A stretch of 5,417 nt of DNA from JBFGCT01 sp041581055 (GCA_041581055.1 JBFGCT010000222.1:1-5417), one strand, 5' to 3'. Shown: positions 1 through 5,417, counted from the stretch's first letter. Notes: generated from the sequence alone by a model not told the origin. Numbers and translations are program-made.

Positions 1-300
1 CGCGGCGCCGACGATCCGGTCGCCGGCGTCGAGTCGGTGTTCGTCGCGACCGAGTTCGCGTACGACCCGAGCGACGCGCGCGAGGCGGACGGCCAGCTCA
101 CGATCACACTCGTCAACCGGGGGGCGATCTTCCACAACCTGCTGATCGAGGAGGTCGGCGGGTTCGTGCTGGAGGCCGACGCCGGCGTGACAAGCAGCGC
201 CCCGATCCAGCTCGAAGACGGTGTGTTCACGCTCTATTGCAGCGTGCCGGGACACCGCGAGCTCGGGATGGAGGCGACGCTGACGGTCGGCTCGAGCTGA
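1..300 (+). CDS. Cupredoxin (type 1 blue-copper) domain protein, 5'-truncated by the window edge
   Basis: The frame is open from base 1 and stops with TGA at 298-300, so the last 99 residues are present and the true start lies outside the window. The GTG at 37 is internal to the domain and is unlikely to be the start. The copper ligands of a plastocyanin-like fold are visible: a histidine in the FHN motif (residue 45 of the fragment), then Y-C-S-V-P-G-H with Cys80, His85 and Met90 in the classic C-x4-H-x4-M spacing. Residues between these alternate as expected for beta strands, and the C-terminal MEATLTV is a typical last strand. Such proteins carry single electrons or bind copper outside the cytoplasmic membrane. 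The signal peptide or anchor that would confirm location is off the left edge. The SIMPL lipoprotein gene follows 123 nt downstream on the same strand. The domain call is firm; the redox partner is unknown. Confidence 0.88.
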   Translation, partial: RGADDPVAGVESVFVATEFAYDPSDAREADGQLTITLVNRGAIFHNLLIEEVGGFVLEADAGVTSSAPIQLEDGVFTLYCSVPGHRELGMEATLTVGSS

Positions 301-398
301 CGGGACATTCGTCCGCGTCCGACCACGGATGTTTCGCGCGATGCCGTGACCTACTGCTCTTGCCGAACCTCGAGCGTCAGGAGAGGATCGAGGTAGGC

Positions 399-418
399 AA
401 GGAGGTCCGCAAGGAGGT
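399..418 (+). promoter_or_regulatory. Duplicated Shine-Dalgarno block upstream of the SIMPL gene
   Basis: The 12-nt sequence AAGGAGGTCCGC occurs twice head to tail at 399-410 and 411-422, giving two copies of the near-ideal ribosome binding site AAGGAGGT at 399-406 and 411-418. The second copy is 5 nt from the ATG at 424 and fixes that start. The first copy is 17 nt away, too far to serve the same start directly. Two weaker purine-rich stretches lie just upstream (AGGAGAGG at 379-386 and GAGGTAGG at 390-397). That the extra copy aids ribosome capture is inference; it may equally be a neutral slip duplication. Confidence 0.8.
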
Positions 419-423
419 CCGCG

Positions 424-1233
424 ATGAGGCGCGGACTCGGGTGGTATCTCGCAACGGTTTCCTTGGCCGCGTGTGGGACCGGCGGGACCGAGCGAACCGT
501 CGCCGAACCGTTGGCTCCGGCCCCGACGACCGTTCGGGTCGAGCCGCCGGTCGCGGAAACCGACGCGACGAGCGCGCCCGACGGCACCGTCGTCTCCCAG
601 ACAGCGGCGGTGGAACGGAGCATCACGGTCGGGGGCGTGGGCGCCGAGTACGGGACGCCGGTGCGCTGCATCGTCGACATCGGCGTGGACGTTCGACGCT
701 CGTCGGTGCGCGAGGCCAGCCAGGACGCCGCTGCGGCGGCCGGCACCCTTGTCGACGCGCTTGCGGCCGCCGGCGTGCCATCGAGCGGGATCCAGACGTC
801 GAACTTCTGGATCAATCCGGTGTACGACCAGTACACGTACCCGATCATCACCGGCTATGAGGTGAGCATCGGCTATCGGGTGACCATGCCGGACGTCAAC
901 AGTGTGGGCGCCGTCCTCGCCGGAGCGATCGAGGCCGGCGGTGACAGCGTCCGAGCGTCGAGCGTGCGGTTCGAGGCCGACCCGACCGCGCTCATGTCCG
1001 ATGCCCGGGCGACGGCATGGACCGACGTGCGAGCGCGGGCCGAGGCGACCGCGGCGCTGATCGGCGAGCCACTCGGACAGGTGCTCGACGTGCACGAGAA
1101 GGTGCTGATCACGTCGTCGCAGGGGATGATGCAGGGCGGCGAGGGCGACTCGGCGTCGTTCGACATTCCGGTCTCCCCGGGTGTTGCCGGCGTGACGGTC
1201 TTGCTGACGGTGACCTACGCCATCGGCGCCTAG
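424..1233 (+). CDS. SIMPL (DUF541, YggE-like) domain lipoprotein
   Basis: This 269-residue protein starts at ATG 424, fixed by the strong AAGGAGGT five bases upstream. The N-terminus has a short arginine start, a hydrophobic stretch and a lipobox L14-A15-A16-C17, so it is probably lipid-modified at Cys17 and anchored outside the membrane. A low-complexity linker rich in Pro, Thr and Ala (about 18-63) leads to a SIMPL/DUF541 domain from about residue 65 to the end. It opens with a SITVGGVG strand like the usual 'ITVxGxG' start, has the long Ala-rich helix with 'LVDALAAAGVPSSGIQTSNF', then the YEVSIGYRVTMPD strand, the ARAEATAALIGEPLGQVLDV segment, and a last strand ending VTYAIGA. Family members are periplasmic or surface proteins. 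YggE is linked to oxidative stress, but the molecular role is poorly defined. It follows a cupredoxin gene on the same strand, so co-expression is possible but unproven. Confidence 0.87.
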   Translation: MRRGLGWYLATVSLAACGTGGTERTVAEPLAPAPTTVRVEPPVAETDATSAPDGTVVSQTAAVERSITVGGVGAEYGTPVRCIVDIGVDVRRSSVREASQDAAAAAGTLVDALAAAGVPSSGIQTSNFWINPVYDQYTYPIITGYEVSIGYRVTMPDVNSVGAVLAGAIEAGGDSVRASSVRFEADPTALMSDARATAWTDVRARAEATAALIGEPLGQVLDVHEKVLITSSQGMMQGGEGDSASFDIPVSPGVAGVTVLLTVTYAIGA

Positions 1234-1480
1234 GCATGGCCGGGTTGCGCTGGAACGGACGACTCGGCGGCCGGCGATCCGGCAGCTCGCTCCTCCCTTG
1301 TGTCCGCGCCGAGCGCCGCGTATTCTTGGCTTCATCCCCACCGAGCCAACTGGCCGTCATCACCCTCCACGCGACAAGCGGGCGACCGAAGAGAGCCGGC
1401 AGACGCGATTCACGCCATCGTGAACGCCGGATCGATAGACCGATCGTCAGCCCAATTGTCCGTAGACGACTGGAGCGCTC
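1234..1480 (+). other. 247-nt gap between the SIMPL and radical SAM genes; contains a doubtful 82-residue ORF
   Basis: No recognisable gene lies here. One + strand ORF fits the gap closely. It begins with ATG at 1236, two bases after the SIMPL stop, and ends with TGA at 1482-1484, overlapping the radical SAM start as ATGA. Its product would be 82 residues and very rich in arginine, with one Cys, no signal peptide and no motif I recognise. There is no Shine-Dalgarno sequence before the ATG, and third-position G/C bias fades in the second half, so I treat it as probable non-coding sequence. A short inverted repeat, GATCG at 1430-1434 and CGATC at 1441-1445 with a 6-nt loop, lies 35-51 nt before the radical SAM start. 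A possible promoter is listed separately. Confidence 0.5.
1298..1326 (+). promoter_or_regulatory. Possible sigma-70-type promoter for the radical SAM gene
   Basis: A TTGTGT hexamer at 1298-1303 and a TATTCT hexamer at 1321-1326 are separated by exactly 17 nt. They match the -35 consensus at three positions (TTG) and the -10 consensus at four. Transcription would begin near 1333, leaving an untranslated leader of about 150 nt before the ATG at 1481. The match is modest, but the location between two genes and an AT-richer -10 in GC-rich DNA favour it. This is inference from pattern only. Confidence 0.3.
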
Positions 1481-2644
1481 ATGAGTCTTGGTGTCCCATC
1501 AAACGGGGCTGCTACGACACCGATCAAACGAGTGATCTGGGACCTGACGTACGCCTGCCCGCTGCGGTGCGTTCACTGCTATTCCGAGGCCGGGCGGCGG
1601 CCGGCGATGACGCTCGATCGCGATGCGATGGCGCGGGTCGCCGCCATCATCGTCACGACCAAGCCCGAGCGCATCTCATTCAGCGGCGGCGAGCCGCTCC
1701 TCGCGCCATGGTGGCGTGAGGCGGCGCGGTCGATGTTCGAGGCCGGCACGCCGGTGACGCTGTTCACCAGCGGATGGCTGATGGACGACGCGATCGCCGC
1801 CGACCTCGGGCGTCACATCGCATCGGTCGCGGTGAGCGTCGACGGGGCGACGGCCGACGTCCACGACGCGATCCGCGGGCGCCCCGGCTCGTTCGACCGC
1901 GCGATGAGCGCGCTCGACCACCTCGATCGGCACAAGCGGCGCCAACTCGCGGCCGGCGAGCGGTGCTACGAGTTCGGGGTCGACTGCACCGTCACGCGCA
2001 GCGGTTTCGCCGATCTCGGTCGGCTCGTCGAGGAGCTGACGGGTCGCTTCCCGGCGATCGACTTCGTCCGTTTCGGGGCGGCGATCCCTGAGGGGCTTGC
2101 CCAGGAGGACTCCTTCGTCGAGCGCGAGCTGCTCACCGAGGTCGAGCTCGAGGCCCTCGGCGGCGCCACCGCCGATCTCGACGCTCGATCGCTGAACGCC
2201 GCCGAGGTGTCGGTGACCGACGTGCGGTACTTCCTGCCCACGTCGCCACTCGCCGAGGAGGGCGCCGGCATCATCCACATCGAGCCCGACGGGCAGGTCC
2301 GGGCGTGTACGAACTACGAGGCGAAGGTCGGCAACATCCTCGACGAGCCGCTCGACGTGTTGTGGCAACGCGCGCTGGCCTGGCGGAGCGACCCGTTCGT
2401 CGCCGGGCAACTGGCTTCGATCGAGACCCTCGCCGATTGGGCCCGGGTGGTCCGGGTGCTCGACCGCCGGTACGGATCGGAGTCCGACAAGCTGCGGATC
2501 GCGAGACGGGGTCGCCCCACCGTCGCCGGCGTCGGTGCCCGTGCCGATGATTTGCCGCACGAGTTCGTCGCGTCGTCACCGACGATCGCCGCGAACATCC
2601 CGATGCTGACGACCCGCGTCGACCCGGTCGGAGAACCGGCCTGA
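1481..2644 (+). CDS. Radical SAM protein with degenerate SPASM-like C-terminal region
   Basis: This 387-residue enzyme starts at ATG 1481, with a modest GGAG at 1472-1475 five bases upstream. The radical SAM signature C-x3-C-x2-C is Cys26, Cys30 and Cys33 (CPLRCVHCY), which holds the 4Fe-4S cluster that cleaves S-adenosylmethionine. The SAM-binding FSGGEPLL is at 67-74, a strand-turn TSGWLMDD at 96-103, and SVDGATADVHDAIRG at 119-133, which is typical of the SPASM/heme-d1/PqqE-like branch. At 264-295 the sequence IIHIEPDGQVRAC...GNILDEPLDVLW matches the start of a SPASM domain. Only Cys276 is present there; the other auxiliary-cluster cysteines are missing and the last 90 residues have none. 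Cys162 and Cys169 are the only other cysteines. Relatives modify ribosomal peptides or tetrapyrroles. No precursor peptide or partner gene is evident, so the substrate is unknown. It converges with the next gene. Confidence 0.88.
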   Translation: MSLGVPSNGAATTPIKRVIWDLTYACPLRCVHCYSEAGRRPAMTLDRDAMARVAAIIVTTKPERISFSGGEPLLAPWWREAARSMFEAGTPVTLFTSGWLMDDAIAADLGRHIASVAVSVDGATADVHDAIRGRPGSFDRAMSALDHLDRHKRRQLAAGERCYEFGVDCTVTRSGFADLGRLVEELTGRFPAIDFVRFGAAIPEGLAQEDSFVERELLTEVELEALGGATADLDARSLNAAEVSVTDVRYFLPTSPLAEEGAGIIHIEPDGQVRACTNYEAKVGNILDEPLDVLWQRALAWRSDPFVAGQLASIETLADWARVVRVLDRRYGSESDKLRIARRGRPTVAGVGARADDLPHEFVASSPTIAANIPMLTTRVDPVGEPA

Positions 2645-2667
2645 GCCTCGCCCGGTTCGTCAGGCCG
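2637..2667. terminator. Candidate bidirectional hairpin between convergent genes
   Basis: A perfect 8-bp inverted repeat, CGGCCTGA at 2637-2644 and TCAGGCCG at 2660-2667, encloses a 15-nt loop. Its arms contain the stop codons of both converging genes: TGA 2642-2644 on + and, on the - strand, TGA at 2660-2662. A second, mutually exclusive 7-bp stem pairs GAACCGG at 2633-2639 with CCGGTTC at 2652-2658. Neither is followed by a T-run, so it is not a classic intrinsic terminator. T-poor hairpins are common at gene ends in Actinobacteria, so a shared terminator is plausible. Confidence 0.45.
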
Positions 2668-3400
2668 CGTAGTTCCGGAGCACGCGCAGCGCGTCGCGCG
2701 CTGTCCCCCCCGTCGTGCGCAACCCGGCATCAGCCGCGTCGAGCCGGCGAGCGCCCACCCGGCAGAAGGCGCCCATCGCACCGGTGATCCTCGCGCCGGC
2801 GTCGGTTGGCCCATAGGTGAACACCCGACCGGAGGGTGCGGTCAGCGAGCAATACACGTCGGCCGGTTCCAGCCCGGCCAACCGCATCGCGTATGGCAGC
2901 GTTGAATGCCCGAGCCAGGCGATGTGGCGCACACGGTCGGTGTCCGGGTTGTCGATGCCGAGCGGGCCGGTGATGTCGAGCATGTGGGCCCAGTGCTCGG
3001 CGAGCCGGGTCGTGGCGAGCGTCCGCGGCTTGAGCGGCGCCGCCGCCCACCGCACCCGCGTGTTCGGGTCCGCGACGGCGAGCGCCGCGATCGACGTGGC
3101 GGTCGCCGCCCGCCAGCGGTTGAAGACCTCCGCCGACGTGCCGGTGCGACCCCGCACGGCCGCGTCGATCACCTCGTCCAGCGGGCGATCCCGGGTGGTC
3201 CAGCCGTCGTCCGCCGTCGCGAGCGTCGACACCACCCCCTCCTCGGTGGCGGCGAGGTGGAACACCGTGTCGGCGATGGTCCAACCCGGCGCGGCCGAGG
3301 GCGCGTCCCATTGCGCGTCGGTGAGCGACGCGAGGATCGTCTCGATCCGCGCGTATTCGGCCGCGAGGTCGTCGAGGACGTCATCGGCCGGCGCACCCAT
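2660..3400 (-). CDS. Mycothiol-dependent maleylpyruvate isomerase/TIGR03084-like DinB-fold metalloprotein
   Basis: The ATG at 3400 gives 246 residues. An upstream in-frame TTG at 3436 and GTG at 3409 are possible, but the ATG places the family's first helix (about residues 5-25) normally; no strong ribosome binding site distinguishes them. The N-terminal domain has the MDMPI/DinB pattern: W31, then APGWTIADTVFHL at 37-49 with His48, and a later LAEHWAHMLDI with Glu135 and His139. The His...Glu-x3-His set matches the metal triad known for mycothiol-dependent maleylpyruvate isomerase. The C-terminal part, including PYAMRLAG and a VYCSLTAPSGRVFTYGP strand region, resembles the extra domain of TIGR03084-type actinobacterial proteins. 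The likely role is a metal- and thiol-dependent isomerase or transferase in the cytoplasm; the substrate is not shown. It lies downstream of the HNH gene on the same strand, separated by the tandem array. Confidence 0.82.
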   Translation of the reverse strand: MGAPADDVLDDLAAEYARIETILASLTDAQWDAPSAAPGWTIADTVFHLAATEEGVVSTLATADDGWTTRDRPLDEVIDAAVRGRTGTSAEVFNRWRAATATSIAALAVADPNTRVRWAAAPLKPRTLATTRLAEHWAHMLDITGPLGIDNPDTDRVRHIAWLGHSTLPYAMRLAGLEPADVYCSLTAPSGRVFTYGPTDAGARITGAMGAFCRVGARRLDAADAGLRTTGGTARDALRVLRNYAA

Positions 3401-3455
3401 GGCCAGCACTCTGCCCGTCGAACGAGCGGCGCGCAACCATCATGCGGGGTCCCGG

Positions 3456-3566
3456 CCCGCGTTCTGGTTGCCCGCGTTGTCGGCGGCCCGCGTTGTCGGC
3501 GGCCCGCGTTGTCGGCGGCCCGCGTTGTCGGCGGCCCGCGTCGCCGGCGACCCGCGTCGCCGGAAT
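3456..3566. repeat. Tandem repeat array of a 16-bp unit (about seven copies)
   Basis: The unit CCCGCGTTGTCGGCGG occurs four times without change at 3471-3486, 3487-3502, 3503-3518 and 3519-3534. It is preceded by a diverged 15-bp copy at 3456-3470 and followed by two diverged copies at 3535-3550 and 3551-3566 that share CCCGCGTCGCCGG with each other. Each unit can form a small CCGC/GCGG stem with a 7-nt loop. The period is not a multiple of three, and the array lies between the stop of the HNH gene (3576) and the start of the MDMPI-like gene (3400), so it is intergenic. Identical core copies suggest recent slippage expansion. There are no unique spacers, so it is not a CRISPR. Confidence 0.93.
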
Positions 3567-3575
3567 TCGGGGCCC

Positions 3576-4871
3576 TCAGGCGATCCGCAGCTGGTGTTCG
3601 ACCCGATCGATCGTGGTGCCGCGGTGGTACACGGCCCCGTCGGGCCGCCTCCAGATCGCGACCCGATCGGGTGTCATCGTCAGGACCCAGCCTCCCTCGT
3701 GCACGAGATGATGATGGCGTTCGCACAGCGGAAGCAGGTTGTCGATGTCGGTGGGCCCGTCGTGCTCCCACCACCATCGGACGTGGTGGATCCGGCAGGA
3801 GCTGAACCCCACGTTGCAGTCGGGATGGGCGCAGCCGCGATGCATCGCCCGCAACGCACGCCGCTGGCTCCGGCTCGCCGTGCGTCGCGACCTCCCCTCG
3901 TCGAGAACCTCGCCGTTGCCGCCGAGCACCTGCGGGATGATCTCGGCGTCGCAGCAGAGCCGGCGGGCCGTCGCCACGGGAAGTGGCTCGCCGTCCTCGG
4001 TCTCACAGATGCCGTGGTCGGCGTGGCCGATCAACCAGTCGTAGCTGATCAGCAGGGTCGCCTCCGGCACCCGGTCGACCACTCGGCGACTCCTGTCGGA
4101 CGGGCCGGGTCCGTTGGTGACCGCCGCCTCGTCGTCGGTGGTGCTCGTCGTGACGCCGGCGACCGAGTTGACCAACGCCTCGACCTTGAGCTGGTCCCAG
4201 TCGAGGCGTTCGGACCCCGCCGCCCCCCGCAGCCGTGCCAGCTCGGCGGCGGCCGCGGCGTGCAGTCGGGAGTCGCGCAGCGGGTCGAGCACGAGCAGGG
4301 TGTGATGCATCCCCGTCTGGCGATCAAACCACCGGGTCACCTTCGACGCGGCTCGCAGTCGGGCGATCTCGTCGTCGCCCGGACCCGCGGCGCGGTCGGC
4401 GATGTCCCGAGCCAGCTGGCGGCATTCGCGCCGGAACGCGTCAAGCGACAGCCGGCTGGCCCGTGCCAGGAGTTGCTCGGCCATCGCGGTGAACTCGGCC
4501 CTCCCCGCCTCGGGCAGATCACGGGCGGCGCTGGCCATCGCGTCGACGTATCCGGCGCTGATCTGGCCTTCGCACAAGGCCTCCTCGACATCGGGCATCT
4601 GACCGCACAACTCCTCGCGTTCGGTGATCGAGTGACCGTCGCGGCTCGAATGGCCGCCGGCGTTGGCGATCATCGACCCGGCCGGTTCGGCCCGACCACT
4701 CGCCTCGAGCTCACGCAGCCGGCGGGCGGCGCGCACCTCGACCGAATCGAGCCACGCTCTCAACACCCGGGCCTCGCCGAGCAACGCCGCGACCTCGTCG
4801 CGCGACATCTCGTCAGGGTCAGACGCACACAGCGCGGCCCAGGCCGCATCGGTGCGATCACGCTTCATCAT
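3576..4871 (-). CDS. DUF222-HNH endonuclease-like protein (13E12 repeat family)
   Basis: A 431-residue protein with a helical DUF222 region (about 15-290) and a C-terminal HNH nuclease module. The module reads CAHPDC (Cys347, Cys352), IHHVRWWWEHDGPTDIDN (His362-His363, Asn378), then LCERHHHLVH (Cys383, His386-388, His391), giving the His-Asn-His ribbon with a zinc-binding Cys frame. All expected catalytic residues seem present, so the nuclease may be active. Two ATGs in a row open the gene (4869-4871 and 4866-4868); the GGAGG at 4875-4879 is 3 nt from the first and 6 nt from the second, so translation more likely begins at the second, giving 430 residues. These genes occur in many copies in Actinobacteria and are often treated as mobile or repeat-associated, but their biological role is not established. 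A tandem array begins 10 nt after the stop. Confidence 0.88.
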   Translation of the reverse strand: MMKRDRTDAAWAALCASDPDEMSRDEVAALLGEARVLRAWLDSVEVRAARRLRELEASGRAEPAGSMIANAGGHSSRDGHSITEREELCGQMPDVEEALCEGQISAGYVDAMASAARDLPEAGRAEFTAMAEQLLARASRLSLDAFRRECRQLARDIADRAAGPGDDEIARLRAASKVTRWFDRQTGMHHTLLVLDPLRDSRLHAAAAAELARLRGAAGSERLDWDQLKVEALVNSVAGVTTSTTDDEAAVTNGPGPSDRSRRVVDRVPEATLLISYDWLIGHADHGICETEDGEPLPVATARRLCCDAEIIPQVLGGNGEVLDEGRSRRTASRSQRRALRAMHRGCAHPDCNVGFSSCRIHHVRWWWEHDGPTDIDNLLPLCERHHHLVHEGGWVLTMTPDRVAIWRRPDGAVYHRGTTIDRVEHQLRIA

Positions 4872-5152
4872 TTGCCTCCGATCATCATCACTGCAAGATC
4901 GGGGGGAGTCGGTGCGGTCAACAGTACCGAGGGGGTGTCACAGTCGCCCTGGGTCCCCCTGCGAGCTGGCCGTGCCAACCCCGGGGCAGGCCCGAAGGCC
5001 TCGAACGCGACGATCTCGAAGGCGTCCGCGAGGCGGCCGAGTCACTGTCAGAGGGCGAACGCCTCAGCTCCTCCGCAGATCCGGTCGATCCGTTCGTCCT
5101 TCCCGAGATCGACGGGCAGTGGCCGGCGTCAACCGTTCATGGCAACGAGTTC
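4872..5152. other. 281-nt gap between the TPR and HNH genes, possibly holding a gene remnant
   Basis: No complete gene is evident. On the + strand the frame through 4985-5152 has no stop and reads like ordinary protein: GLERDDLEGVREAAESLSE near the start and DPVDPFVLPEIDGQWPAS further on, with G or C at most third positions. There is no in-frame ATG near its beginning, and the frame then runs, still open, antisense through the TPR gene to the window edge. It may be a fragment of a lost gene or chance in GC-rich DNA. A TTGACC (minus strand, 4916-4921) resembles a -35 element for the HNH gene but lacks a good -10 partner. Confidence 0.4.
4875..4879 (-). promoter_or_regulatory. Shine-Dalgarno GGAGG of the HNH gene
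   Basis: GGAGG on the - strand precedes the paired ATG codons. Its spacing of 6 nt to the second ATG (4868) is more usual than the 3 nt to the first (4871), which is why the second is favoured as the true start. Confidence 0.6.
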
Positions 5153-5417
5153 TCACTCGCGTGCTCGCAGGGCTCGCCGGGCCTTCACGCGGCCCTCGAT
5201 CGCTTGCGCGTAATCCGGCTTCCGGCGGAGCGCTTCGTCCAAGTCGGCGATCGCCTTCTCGTACTCCCCCTTCTCGTTCCACGCGTGCCCGCGGTTGGTG
5301 TACGCAACACTCTTGGTGGGGTCGAGGCGGATCGCTTCGTCCAAGTCGGCGATCGCTCTTGTCCGCTGCTGGTGTCCGCGCCACGACGAGCTCGATCGGC
5401 ACGAGGAATTCCTCGGC
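5153..5417 (-). CDS. Tetratricopeptide repeat (TPR) protein, C-terminal end; runs off the right edge and may be frame-disrupted
   Basis: The - strand frame ends with TGA at 5153-5155 and is open to the window edge. It contains the end of one TPR (AIADLDEAIRLDP), one full TPR (SVAYTNRGHAWNEKGEYEKAIADLDEALRRKPDY) and a short basic tail. The canonical G-x2-Y, A-I and P positions are visible, so it is a helical protein-protein interaction scaffold; the partner is unknown. A 24-bp identity between 5231-5254 and 5333-5356 is offset by exactly 102 bp, one 34-residue repeat. Upstream of 5356 the frame loses TPR character (SSSSWRGHQQRTR). Skipping one base at about 5357 gives K before AIADLDEA, as in the next repeat, and joins a more natural frame (AEEFLVPIELVVARTPAADK). 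This suggests a frameshift, or else a shortened repeat. The in-frame TTG at 5344 is internal to the repeat and is not a start. Confidence 0.7.
   Translation of the reverse strand, partial: PRNSSCRSSSSWRGHQQRTRAIADLDEAIRLDPTKSVAYTNRGHAWNEKGEYEKAIADLDEALRRKPDYAQAIEGRVKARRALRARE

Noticed and set aside
329..349. Seven-codon upstream mini-ORF before the SIMPL gene
   Set aside because: It has no ribosome binding site and no regulatory codon pattern, and ends 75 nt before the real start.
1420..1719. Cys-containing + strand frame starting at GTG 1420 as a RiPP precursor
   Set aside because: It overlaps the first 240 bases of the radical SAM gene in another frame, and has no ribosome binding site or leader-like features.
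1676..2560. A 294-codon open frame antisense to the radical SAM gene
   Set aside because: Its translation is low-complexity and rich in Arg, Gly and Asp, while the opposite strand has intact radical SAM motifs.
3401..3436. Longer start (TTG at 3436) for the MDMPI-like gene
   Set aside because: It adds 12 basic residues with no ribosome binding site, while the ATG at 3400 starts directly before the family's first helix.
3456..3566. Possible CRISPR array
   Set aside because: Units are directly adjacent with no unique spacers, and there are no cas genes.
4893..4921. Promoter for the HNH gene with TTGACC (minus strand, 4916-4921) as -35
   Set aside because: The hexamer 17 nt away is TCTTGC, a poor -10, and no better partner is nearby.
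2817..5213. A 798-codon open frame on the + strand
   Set aside because: It lies antisense to the MDMPI-like and HNH genes, crosses the tandem array and both intergenic gaps, and shows no domain. Long stop-free antisense frames are expected in GC-rich coding DNA.
5393..5410. Cloning-adaptor contamination: CTCGTGCCGA next to an EcoRI site on the - strand resembles a cDNA library adaptor
   Set aside because: Only about 10 bases match, the order relative to the GAATTC does not fit the adaptor, and the sequence continues in plausible coding composition on both sides.

Overview
The window is GC-rich bacterial chromosomal DNA with strong G/C bias at third codon positions. Two gene types point to Actinobacteria: a DUF222-HNH ('13E12 repeat family') protein and a mycothiol-dependent maleylpyruvate isomerase/TIGR03084-like protein. 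Mycothiol-linked DinB-fold proteins and multicopy DUF222-HNH genes are typical of that phylum. An Acidimicrobiia-like or related lineage is possible, but I cannot place it further from sequence alone.

Layout. The left part is on the + strand: the 3' end of a cupredoxin (type 1 copper) gene (1-300), a SIMPL/DUF541 lipoprotein (424-1233) preceded by an unusual duplicated Shine-Dalgarno block, a 247-nt gap with a possible promoter and a doubtful small ORF, and a radical SAM protein with a cysteine-poor SPASM-like tail (1481-2644). The right part is on the - strand. A MDMPI/DinB-fold protein (2660-3400) converges on the radical SAM gene, with only 15 nt between the two stop codons and a hairpin built from those stops. 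Then come a 16-bp tandem repeat array (3456-3566), the DUF222-HNH gene (3576-4871), a 281-nt gap that may hold a gene remnant, and the 3' end of a TPR protein (5153 to the right edge) whose reading frame or repeat structure looks disturbed near 5357.

How the genes fit together. The cupredoxin and SIMPL genes are co-directional and both probably encode exported or envelope proteins, but nothing else ties them together. The radical SAM gene has no clear RiPP precursor, transporter or partner enzyme beside it, so its substrate is unknown. The right half looks like a loose set of genes around a repeat-rich, HNH-containing accessory segment. I see no convincing complete new system. The items most worth checking are the orphan radical SAM enzyme with its upstream gap, the tandem array beside the HNH gene, the doubled ribosome binding site and the disrupted TPR gene. 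There are no rRNA or tRNA genes, CRISPR arrays or recognisable insertion sequences.
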